Part shown: piece by piece, positions 15,498-22,407 of the stretch | How the letters are laid out: every line of letters starts with the position of its first letter | How positions within the stretch are numbered: the stretch's first letter is position 1 | Assembly: GCA_028819675.1 (NCBI GenBank) | Contig: JAPPKT010000564.1 | Location: 1 to 22,407, forward strand | Reading direction: 5' to 3' | Length of the DNA stretch: 22,407 nucleotides | Source of the DNA: Caldilineaceae bacterium | GTDB taxonomy: Bacteria; Chloroflexota; Anaerolineae; Caldilineales; Caldilineaceae | The notes under the pieces: model-generated | What the model saw: the letters and a program-made list of their open reading frames with translations, nothing else | Told to the model about the DNA's origin: nothing | The model's database searches: none | Made by a program: the position numbers and the translations under genes

Positions 15498-18400
15498 TCA
15501 CTCATACCGCAACGCCTCCGCCGGATAAATCCGCGACGCCTGCCACGCCGGCAATATCGTCGTCAGCAACGAGAAGAACCAGGCCGCCGCCAGCATCCCA
15601 CCTATCGTCAGCCACGGCGTCGGAAAACTCAGTTCCGTCGCCAGGTCATAAGCCTGGCCGATCGTCATGTCGCCCAAAATCAGACCCGTAACTCCACCCA
15701 AAAGTATCCCCGTGAGCGCAATAAAGTTGGCCTCCAGCACGAACAACAGCGCCACCGTGCCCGAAGGATAACCAATCGCACGCAGAACGCCGATCTGCTG
15801 CCTTCTTTCAACGACCGTACGGCTGCTGATCACGCCCAGACCCGCGATACCGACCACCAGCCCCAAAGCCAGGAATCCCTGGAAAAGTCCCAGTATCCCC
15901 CGCAAAATCGCCTGTCCGGCTGCAAACAACTCGGAGAGAGGCGCCGCGTTCAACCCGCTGCTCAACATCGACTTCTCCAATGCTTGCGCAGTTTCGCTAA
16001 CGCTCGCCCCTTCCACCACTTTCGCATAGAAAACGTCAGGCTCCACCGCTTCACCGTTCAGAATATCCAGCACTCGCCGGTTCATCTGAAAACTGGCCTC
16101 AGCCAGCGTATCGTCTTCTGCCAGTACACCGATTATCTGGACGCTATGCCTTATCTCTTCCCCGCCTTCTACGCCAACCGGACTGCTGGTCGAGACCTCC
16201 GCCTGAACGCCGCCAATCTCAAACGCCGCTCCCGATATCAGCCTGTCGGGCCGGTTGCTCAGCTCGACCGTCACGTGGGGAAGCGTTCCGCCCTCCTCCA
16301 GATAGAACCCCTGCAACTCGATTCCTCTGTCCCACGGCGGGCCGCCGGAACGGCCGCCTCTGCCAAATCTGTCCCCGCTCCCTTCAGCATCCTCCGGAGG
16401 AGGCTCCTCGACCCACCGCGTAGTCACCACCGCAACGTCATCCCGCTCCGCCAGCGCCTGCCAGACCGCCTCGTCGCTCCCATAACCCTCCGCACGCATC
16501 TGGAATCCGTAATGCTGCGCGGCCTGTTTCGCATAGCCCTCGTCTATCCCGGCCATGAAGACAGTCGAACTTCTGTCTATTCCATGCTCGACCGGCTCAA
16601 TCTGCTGCGCTGTAACGCCCATACGCGCCACCGTTCCCAGCACCGCCAGCTGTTCCCTGGGAAAGTCAGCTCGCCTCTCCGCCTCCTCGTGAATGTCCGT
16701 GACCGGGTCAAACAGACTCAGCAGGCTCGGCGACATGACGATGTCAAATCCGGCCGTGCGCTCTTCGTTCGGCTCGGTCACCACCTCGGTCGCCCGAATC
16801 ACCACGCTCATCACCGTCACCGTCGTGATCACCATCGCAAACAGCAGGATCGCCGTCCCAGTCCGAAACCGATTGCTCAGCGGATACGCCACAGCCGTCT
16901 TCAACACCGGCGTCAGCGGCCCGATTCCTCCCACCAACCGCACAAACAGGCCGGCAAGGCTGTCAGCATTGAACATCACCACCATGATCGCGCCGATAAT
17001 GATAAACGGGCCGCTCAGCGCAAACGATAGCAGCGTGAAACCCGGGTTCTGATTGAACCAGGGCAGGTCCGTGTCGAGCACACTGCTCCACGGCACGCCC
17101 CAAAGGGCAAGGAAACCAACTCCGATGAAAGTATACGCCACGCGGAGTCTGAGCCCGGACTGTCCCGACGTCCATCGGCGGCCCAACCACGCCCCGCCCC
17201 AGCCTACCCCAACCAGCAGCAATGTCGCGCCAATAAAAGCAACCGTCTGCCCCTGCTCCCGGCCCAGCCATATCAGATACCCGCCGGCCCCGAGCAGGAA
17301 AACAATCGCCAACCCGCGAAGCGCTTTGCCTATTGCCCCCTGCCTCTTTCCGTTCGACGTATCCGGCAAATTCCTGATCGCCGTGATGATGTTGAGACGG
17401 CTCACGTTCCACGAAGCAACTGTAACCACCACGAACGTCAGGATGACGCCCAGACAGTAGGCAATGACCAGAGATGTAGGCGCCGCGTGCCAGTAGAAGC
17501 GAATCGGCGCCGCCGCTCCCTCGACACGCTGAGCAATGCTGTTAATGAGACCGCTCATGACGCCAATCATGCTGTACGAGACAAGCAATCCCAGGCCGAG
17601 CCCTACCAACGCCGCCGCCAGGTCGTATACCAGCCCTTCCGTGACAAACATCTGTACCAGGTGGCCCCGCCGCATCCCTACCGCTCGCGCAATGCCCAGT
17701 TCGCTGCGCCGTTCCGCCGCTAGCATCACGAAGATCAGGAAGATCAACAGCACGCCCGCAAAAATCGACAGAATCCCGAAGCTCGAAAAAACCGTCCCCA
17801 ATGCGATGCCGCCGATTTCCGCTACATCGGTGACGAACTGCTTGCTCAGCGGCGCCAGCACCTCGAAATCCCGCAGATCGGCCATGCCCGCTTCGAGTGC
17901 CCGCCTTTCGTCCTCACCTAACGGCAGTTCTCTCAGCCAGTCTTGGATTGCTCCGCTGCTCAACGCGCCGCGCAACGCAATCGGAATCTCGCCCTCCGCC
18001 GGACCGGCGACATAATCAACCAGCACCTCAAGGTCGGACTCGAAGCTCGTCGCCTGCGTCCACATCCCCGCGATCTGCATGATGAAATCCGGTACGTCGT
18101 CCTCGAACAGCGGATTGACCGGCGCTGCAGACTCTCTTTGTATGACCTCGGCAATTTCAGGCCTGCGCAGCACCGCCAATAGCCCGGCCAGACGCTCCTC
18201 GTTGAGCGACAGCGCCCGCAGCTGGTCGCTCACCTCAGCCGTGTGCATCATTCCGCTCTCTTCATCGCCGGCGTTCGAGATCAATATGTTGTTGACCTTG
18301 TCCGGCATGAAGAGCAGCTTCTGCGCCTCATCCGTGTGCATTATTACCACCGGCAGGACCGCCCCCAATGGTCCGGCCTCCGCTACAACCGCACGTACCC

Positions 18401-19628
18401 GATAGGGAGCCGGAATCGGCCCGATGAAGACCTCCAGCAGGTCGCCCGCGCGTGCATCGAGCTGTAGAGCCCCAAGCTCGTTCAGGTACACCTCCCCCTG
18501 GCGCAACTGCAGCCCAAACTGGCCCAGCGTCTCGTCCACATCCTGCCCCAGTGTGTTCAGGTTGATCGAGCTGAGCGCCTCTGTCGCCGCCGCGATCAGT
18601 TCCTGCTGGTTCGGTACGTCAAGGCCCAACATCGGCAGTGTCGGAACTGTAATCGGCGCATCCGGATCCAGATTGAACTCCGCCAGATCCTCATCGCTGA
18701 TCCCCAGACCCTCCAGGCTGATCACGTCAGAATCAATCTCGTCGAGTATCTCGCTGGGGAACCCAAGGTTTCTCAGGATCTCTGTCGGAAGCGCCAACTG
18801 CCGCAGCGTGAAACTGGGCCCTTCCTCCTGCAACAACACAGCCCCTGCCGCACCAAGCGCCAGCACAGTCCCGACCAGACTGGTCTCCTCCAGCCCGATC
18901 GCCGTTCCGACAACCTCCGCGGCCTCTCCCGACTGCTCCCACAGCACGACAAGATCGACAAAGACCTCCCCAATTCCGTCGCGCAGGTCAGCCGTACTTA
19001 CCGGTTCACCGTCAATGTCATGCAACCCGAACCCGGTATCGTAGCCCTCATCCACGGCAAACAGGAAGCCCAGCGGCTCCCCCTGCCCGGTACTGACGTT
19101 GCGAATGATAGTTGGAAAGAGAATCGAACCGGCTACCCCGTCAATTAGGGGATATTCTGCCGCCTGTTCCTGCAACTGCCTCTGTCTCTCCTCCGTGATG
19201 CCCGGCAACCCCTCATCTAGAACCGCGATCAAGGCGTTGATGTCGCCGCCGGTCAGTGCATTGAGTAGCGCCGCGCTTTCCGGACTGCCGGCTGCATCGG
19301 GGTCGATTGTGCCGCCGTCTGCCAGTTGCGTCAGGTCCATCAGAAACGGCGGCGAAACAACCTGGTCGATATGCCCGTAGGCGTCAATGGTCTGACGCCG
19401 GACCGTCTTGTCCAGCGTGTCGCCCAGACTCAGCGCCGACACAATGATCATCGTACTCAGCGTGAGTCCGATAACAATGAGCGTTGACTGCGCCGGGCGC
19501 CGCGGAATGTTGCGAACGCCCAGCTTGCCGATAATCGGGTTGCGCAACGAAATGAGCGCCGCGCCCGCCAGAATCAACCCGAGAGCAACCGCCAGGTAGA
19601 GTGCGACCGAGCCGAAGATGCTACTCAT
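15498..19628 (-). CDS. Giant double-FtsX ABC transporter permease
   Basis: This 1376-aa integral membrane protein has an apparent internal duplication. It opens with two membrane segments (about 4-26 and 48-68, the second after NIPRRPAQ). A large extracytoplasmic domain to about 600 follows, then an FtsX block (about 606-750, with [20 protein letters not shown]), further membrane segments to about 945 including a second pre-helix region [12 protein letters not shown], and a second extracytoplasmic domain to about 1235. The final FtsX block (1240-1376) contains [18 protein letters not shown] and ends PAEALRYE. FtsX/MacB-type permeases transmit ATP-driven movement to the outside rather than importing solutes. 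The longest frame begins at 19709, but ATG 19628 puts a hydrophobic segment directly at the N terminus and overlaps the ATPase gene by 8 nt, typical of coupling; a GGGGAG lies 10 nt upstream. The substrate is unknown. Confidence 0.9.
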   Translation of the reverse strand: MSSIFGSVALYLAVALGLILAGAALISLRNPIIGKLGVRNIPRRPAQSTLIVIGLTLSTMIIVSALSLGDTLDKTVRRQTIDAYGHIDQVVSPPFLMDLTQLADGGTIDPDAAGSPESAALLNALTGGDINALIAVLDEGLPGITEERQRQLQEQAAEYPLIDGVAGSILFPTIIRNVSTGQGEPLGFLFAVDEGYDTGFGLHDIDGEPVSTADLRDGIGEVFVDLVVLWEQSGEAAEVVGTAIGLEETSLVGTVLALGAAGAVLLQEEGPSFTLRQLALPTEILRNLGFPSEILDEIDSDVISLEGLGISDEDLAEFNLDPDAPITVPTLPMLGLDVPNQQELIAAATEALSSINLNTLGQDVDETLGQFGLQLRQGEVYLNELGALQLDARAGDLLEVFIGPIPAPYRVRAVVAEAGPLGAVLPVVIMHTDEAQKLLFMPDKVNNILISNAGDEESGMMHTAEVSDQLRALSLNEERLAGLLAVLRRPEIAEVIQRESAAPVNPLFEDDVPDFIMQIAGMWTQATSFESDLEVLVDYVAGPAEGEIPIALRGALSSGAIQDWLRELPLGEDERRALEAGMADLRDFEVLAPLSKQFVTDVAEIGGIALGTVFSSFGILSIFAGVLLIFLIFVMLAAERRSELGIARAVGMRRGHLVQMFVTEGLVYDLAAALVGLGLGLLVSYSMIGVMSGLINSIAQRVEGAAAPIRFYWHAAPTSLVIAYCLGVILTFVVVTVASWNVSRLNIITAIRNLPDTSNGKRQGAIGKALRGLAIVFLLGAGGYLIWLGREQGQTVAFIGATLLLVGVGWGGAWLGRRWTSGQSGLRLRVAYTFIGVGFLALWGVPWSSVLDTDLPWFNQNPGFTLLSFALSGPFIIIGAIMVVMFNADSLAGLFVRLVGGIGPLTPVLKTAVAYPLSNRFRTGTAILLFAMVITTVTVMSVVIRATEVVTEPNEERTAGFDIVMSPSLLSLFDPVTDIHEEAERRADFPREQLAVLGTVARMGVTAQQIEPVEHGIDRSSTVFMAGIDEGYAKQAAQHYGFQMRAEGYGSDEAVWQALAERDDVAVVTTRWVEEPPPEDAEGSGDRFGRGGRSGGPPWDRGIELQGFYLEEGGTLPHVTVELSNRPDRLISGAAFEIGGVQAEVSTSSPVGVEGGEEIRHSVQIIGVLAEDDTLAEASFQMNRRVLDILNGEAVEPDVFYAKVVEGASVSETAQALEKSMLSSGLNAAPLSELFAAGQAILRGILGLFQGFLALGLVVGIAGLGVISSRTVVERRQQIGVLRAIGYPSGTVALLFVLEANFIALTGILLGGVTGLILGDMTIGQAYDLATELSFPTPWLTIGGMLAAAWFFSLLTTILPAWQASRIYPAEALRYE

Positions 19629-20391
19629 TTGCCACGATCTCCCCGTCCTCCATCTGCACGATGCGCCCGCACAGGCCTGCCACCTGCGGGTCATGCGTGA
19701 CGATGACAAAGGTCCGCCCCTGCTCCCGGTTCAATCGCTGCATCAGCCCCAGCACCTCTGTCGAACTTCCCACGTCCAGATTCCCGGTCGGCTCATCCGC
19801 CCAGACCAGGGCCGGGTTATTCACCAGCGCCCGCGCAACCGTTACCCGCTGGATCTGTCCTCCTGAAAGCTGCATCGGCCGGTGAGAAGCCCGGTCGGCC
19901 AACCCAACGCTCTCCAGACTCGCCAGCGCCCGCCGCCGCGCCTCCGCCGGTCGCACACCGCTGACCAGCAGCGGCATCTCCACATTCTCGACCGCCGATA
20001 TCACCGGCAACAGGTTGAAGGATTGAAACACAAACCCCATTCGCCTGGCGCGGTAATCAGTGCGCTTGCGGTCATTCATGTCGGCCAGCGAAGTACCCTC
20101 GATCGTCACTTCGCCTTCATCGAAGCTGTCCAGCCCTGAAAGGGTATTCAGCAAAGTCGTCTTGCCGCATCCGGACGGCCCCATGATCGCCACCATCTCG
20201 CCTGTCCCGATCGTCAGGTCCACACCCCGCAGCGCATGCACCTCGATCTCGCCGCTGCGAAATGTCTTGTGAATATTCTCAGCCACTACAATCGGAGCCG
20301 TCGCCTCCTCCTCTTCCCTGACCTCCCACTCGTTACCCTCCGCCGGCTGATTCCACGTGGCCGGCGCTCCTCGTACGGTAGTCTGACTCAT
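19621..20391 (-). CDS. ABC transporter ATP-binding protein, LolD/MacB type
   Basis: This 256-aa cytoplasmic ATPase energises the FtsX-type permease encoded next. It has Walker [10 protein letters not shown] (71-79), the Q-loop Gln123 in [10 protein letters not shown], signature LSGGQ (175-179), Walker B ending WADEP (Asp199, Glu200) and H-loop His233 in VTHDP. The sequence around the Walker A site, with [11 protein letters not shown], is typical of the MacB/LolD/FtsE group. An acidic, low-complexity extension of about 30 residues precedes the ABC domain. The open frame reaches a TTG at 20412, but the ATG at 20391 is preferred, although both lack a strong Shine-Dalgarno. In a probably single-membrane lineage, lipoprotein sorting is unlikely; export or envelope signalling is more plausible. 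Confidence 0.95.
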   Translation of the reverse strand: MSQTTVRGAPATWNQPAEGNEWEVREEEEATAPIVVAENIHKTFRSGEIEVHALRGVDLTIGTGEMVAIMGPSGCGKTTLLNTLSGLDSFDEGEVTIEGTSLADMNDRKRTDYRARRMGFVFQSFNLLPVISAVENVEMPLLVSGVRPAEARRRALASLESVGLADRASHRPMQLSGGQIQRVTVARALVNNPALVWADEPTGNLDVGSSTEVLGLMQRLNREQGRTFVIVTHDPQVAGLCGRIVQMEDGEIVANE

Positions 20392-20560
20392 GTTTTTCAA
20401 TCTCGTTTCCAAAGGTTAGGGCGCTCATCGCGCCGCAAGTGTCCCGAATCTGAGCAACGGGCATGTTATACTTACATGTACGCTGCCGCCGCCAAACCGT
20501 TTCCCTGCCCCACTTCAATCAACTGCCAACCACCTTCGCCTCGACCAGGAACTGCAGAAG
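20392..20560. promoter_or_regulatory. Divergent promoter region, ABC exporter / PhyH-HEAT gene
   Basis: An AT-rich patch at 20462-20480 stands out from GC-rich surroundings. CATGT and ACATG form an inverted repeat around TATACTT, and TACATGTA (20473-20480) is a perfect 8-bp palindrome. TATACT (20467-20472, plus strand) and TATAAC (20470-20465, minus strand) are overlapping -10-like boxes. A weak TTGGCG lies 19 nt upstream of the minus-strand box; no good plus-strand -35 is seen. A shared operator is possible. Confidence 0.45.
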
Positions 20561-21913
20561 ATGAAGCTTCTCAACGATGCGCAGATGCAGGACTTCATAA
20601 CTAATGGCTATGTGACAGTAAAGGCCGCGTTTACGCCGGCCTTTCATGAAACCGTGCGCACCCAGGCCGAAGAAATCTTCTCCACCCAGGGAAATCCCGG
20701 CAACCACATCCTCCCCGCAATCCCCCAGTTGGCCGACCTCTTCTCCCATCCTGCCGTCACCGGCGCCTTGACCAGCATCCTCGGCCCCGGCTACGCCATG
20801 CACGCCCACCGCCACTGCCACCTGACTCCTCCCCGGCAGTCAGCCCAGCGCCACCACCAGGACAGCTACGAAGACGACCAGAACGTCCGCCACCACCGCA
20901 CCCGCTGTGCCATGGCCTTCTACTACCCCCAGGACGTGACCCTCGAAATGGGCCCCACATCGGTCCTGCCCGCCTCACAATACTATACGAGCCGCGACCA
21001 GGCCGAAAAACGGCAAGAGGTTCGACTCTGCGGCGAGGCAGGCACCGTAACAATCGTCCACTACGACCTCTGGCACCGCGCTACAACCAACCGCAGCCAC
21101 CGCAACCGCTTCATGATGAAATTTCTGTTTTGCCGAATGCAGGAACCGACCGCTCCCAGTTGGAACTGTTCCGACCGTTCATGGAGCCAATCGGGCGCCG
21201 GTGAGGAACTACCCCTACTCTGGCGCAGCGTATGGAATTGGCACGCGGGGAACGAAGTCTCACATCGCCGAGAGGATGCCTCCAACCCTGGCCCTCGGGC
21301 CCCAGGATCGGAGAATGGGTCAAACGTAACTGGACCGACCCTGTCCGAAGCCGTTCGGTTGGAGAATGCCTACCGGCTGGCCCGCCGCGGAGAGGAGGGG
21401 GCGGCACAACTCGCCAAAAGGTTGGCACAAGAAGCCGTAGAGTTGCTCGATCACAATCAGGCCGCCCAGCACACCAACCCCAGCCAGCTCCGCTCCAATT
21501 TCGGACTAAGCGCACAGGGAGCCGCCGCGGTCCCCTTCCTGCTCGAGTCACTGGAATCCGCAGACTGGCCGCTGCGCGCTGCCGCCGCCGACGTCCTCGG
21601 CGACATCGGCCTGCCCGCCTCCCACGCAGTCCCCCATCTCCTCGACCGTCTTGACGACGATTCCGATTGGGTGCGCCGCAACGCCACCGAAGCCCTCGGC
21701 AACATCGCCTCCCCCGAGGCGGTCCCTCGCCTCGCCCGCCTGCTTACCCAGGACACCTGCCACTTCGTCCGCCACAACGCCGCCCTCTCCCTCGCCAAAA
21801 TCGGCCCCCACGCCGCCGCCTCATCCTCTCCTCTGAAACGAGCCCAAAACGACACAAACCTCTACGTGCGCGAAAATGCGCGCCTCGCCCTGGCGCGCAT
21901 TCGTACCGACTAA
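20561..21913 (+). CDS. PhyH-like Fe(II)/2-oxoglutarate dioxygenase fused to HEAT repeats
   Basis: This is a 450-aa, apparently cytoplasmic protein. Residues about 1-195 resemble the phytanoyl-CoA dioxygenase family: it begins with the usual helix and FITNGYVTV strand, has His99-x-Asp101 in RHHQDSYED and a distal His172 in YDLWHRATTN, followed by Arg residues (181, 183) able to hold 2-oxoglutarate. The iron triad is therefore intact. The linker from about 196 to 310 includes LLWRSVWNWHAG. Residues about 318-448 form four HEAT-like repeats of 31-33 aa, such as AVPHLLDRLDDDSDWVRRNA and AVPRLARLLTQDTCHFVRHN. AGGA stands 10 nt before the ATG. PhyH-family members hydroxylate varied small molecules; the HEAT part suggests protein binding. 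Substrate unknown. Confidence 0.85.
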   Translation: MKLLNDAQMQDFITNGYVTVKAAFTPAFHETVRTQAEEIFSTQGNPGNHILPAIPQLADLFSHPAVTGALTSILGPGYAMHAHRHCHLTPPRQSAQRHHQDSYEDDQNVRHHRTRCAMAFYYPQDVTLEMGPTSVLPASQYYTSRDQAEKRQEVRLCGEAGTVTIVHYDLWHRATTNRSHRNRFMMKFLFCRMQEPTAPSWNCSDRSWSQSGAGEELPLLWRSVWNWHAGNEVSHRREDASNPGPRAPGSENGSNVTGPTLSEAVRLENAYRLARRGEEGAAQLAKRLAQEAVELLDHNQAAQHTNPSQLRSNFGLSAQGAAAVPFLLESLESADWPLRAAAADVLGDIGLPASHAVPHLLDRLDDDSDWVRRNATEALGNIASPEAVPRLARLLTQDTCHFVRHNAALSLAKIGPHAAASSSPLKRAQNDTNLYVRENARLALARIRTD

Positions 21914-21948
21914 TATCCTTGACTTTCCCCTCCAACCAACCACCCCCC

Positions 21949-21978
21949 GTAGGTGCCCCCCTTGTGGGTGCCCTCGAC
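21949..21978 (+). repeat. Short direct repeat of an interspersed type
   Basis: GTAGGTGCCC (21949-21958) recurs as GTGGGTGCCC (21964-21973), a 15-nt period. Read in frame it would give VGAPLVGAL, a peptide seen widely where this repeat family sits in or beside genes. It lies between the convergent PhyH-HEAT and LRR genes. Confidence 0.5.
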
Positions 21979-22000
21979 CGCGCCACGATACACGCTCAAG

Positions 22001-22407
22001 CTACCTGATCCCCCGACCAGCCCCCTGATCAGGCGTCGCCGTCGGCGTCGGCGTGACCGTAGGAACTGCACAATCAGCCAGTCCAGTCTCGTCTAGGTCG
22101 TTAGAGCTAACCCTGCGCAGCGGAACCGGAATACAACCACGCAACTGATTTCCCGAAAGGTACAGTCCAACCAGGTTGGACAACCTGCCCAGCGATTCAG
22201 GTATTGACCCCGTCAAGCTGTTGTTGCGCAAGTACAAGACCCTGAGGCCGGTGAGAGCGCCAAGCTCTGGAATCGATCCCGTCAGGCGATTGTTGTGCAT
22301 ACGTATCCTTGTCAGTTTGGTGAGAGCGCTAAGGTCCGGAATCTCCCCACTTAAGTCGTTGAACGAAAGATTCAACACTCGCAGCTCAGTAAGGTCGCCC
22401 AACTCCG
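22001..22407 (-). CDS. Leucine-rich-repeat protein (partial, 5' end beyond the window)
   Basis: The C-terminal 134 or so residues are visible; the frame is still open at the right edge, so the apparent TTG start near 22402 is not real. Four plant-type LRRs of 23-24 aa are seen, with pattern LxxLxLxxNxLxGxIP, e.g. LTGLRVLYLRNNSLTGSIPE. They are followed by a cap with two cysteines (in RGCIP and GLADC) that could form a disulfide, fitting an exported protein. The tail is Thr/Pro rich (TVTPTPTATP), a probable disordered linker, ending in GAGRGIR. No anchor or sorting signal is seen. Such proteins usually bind other proteins; no specific role can be given. Confidence 0.85.
   Translation of the reverse strand, partial: ELGDLTELRVLNLSFNDLSGEIPDLSALTKLTRIRMHNNRLTGSIPELGALTGLRVLYLRNNSLTGSIPESLGRLSNLVGLYLSGNQLRGCIPVPLRRVSSNDLDETGLADCAVPTVTPTPTATPDQGAGRGIR
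22033..22056. repeat. Hexanucleotide repeat coding for the Thr/Pro tail of the LRR gene
   Basis: Four imperfect copies of GCGTCG stand in tandem (GCGTCG, CCGTCG, GCGTCG, GCGTGA). On the minus strand they encode the alternating Thr/Pro tail and may vary in number without frameshift. Confidence 0.6.

Noticed and set aside
15354..17030. A 558-codon plus-strand open frame opposite the permease
   Set aside because: It is Arg/Gln/His rich without domains and overlaps a clear membrane protein gene, so it is a shadow frame.

Overview
The window is high-GC bacterial DNA with tightly packed, full-length genes and no rRNA, tRNA, CRISPR array or insertion sequence that I can see. The gene mix best fits a Chloroflexota bacterium, perhaps a Caldilinea-like environmental or host-associated lineage: a fused class II aldolase/short-chain dehydrogenase, a COG4091 oxidoreductase, a SNF2/SWIM pair, DUF2277, paired PPOX-fold flavoproteins, a giant FtsX-type permease, a PhyH protein and a plant-type leucine-rich-repeat protein. 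This placement is an inference from gene content, not from a marker gene.

Left block (208-11653, all minus strand, read right to left): a SNF2 helicase (1281 aa), its SWIM zinc-finger partner, a COG4091 SAF-domain oxidoreductase, an aldo/keto reductase overlapping a tandem-GNAT acetyltransferase by 4 nt, a DUF169 protein, and a bifunctional aldolase/dehydrogenase of the kind used for rhamnulose-1-phosphate and lactaldehyde. Small gaps (29 nt, -4 nt, 30 nt) suggest three short transcription units or one loosely coupled long one. Ribosome binding sites show that several starts lie inside the longest open frames.

Middle block (11917-15179): DUF2277 followed by formate-tetrahydrofolate ligase (fhs) on the minus strand, then two divergently transcribed small PPOX/pyridoxamine-oxidase-fold genes. 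The 319-nt spacer between the two PPOX genes holds a perfect 14-bp palindrome that could be an operator.

Right block (15180-22407): a gene-free convergent spacer with phased CTTCGCG repeats, then a minus-strand ABC exporter pair (a LolD/MacB-type ATPase overlapping by 8 nt a 1376-aa double-FtsX permease). Divergent from it is a fusion of a phytanoyl-CoA-dioxygenase-like domain with a HEAT-repeat domain. An LRR protein gene is cut by the right edge; a short interspersed repeat separates it from the PhyH-HEAT gene.

No defence island or phage/mobile system is evident. The least ordinary items are the PhyH-HEAT fusion, the palindrome between the divergent PPOX genes, the COG4091 enzyme (the fold family that includes the DXR-like enzyme DRL), a long disordered insertion near the N terminus of the SNF2 helicase, and a possibly leaderless helicase promoter.
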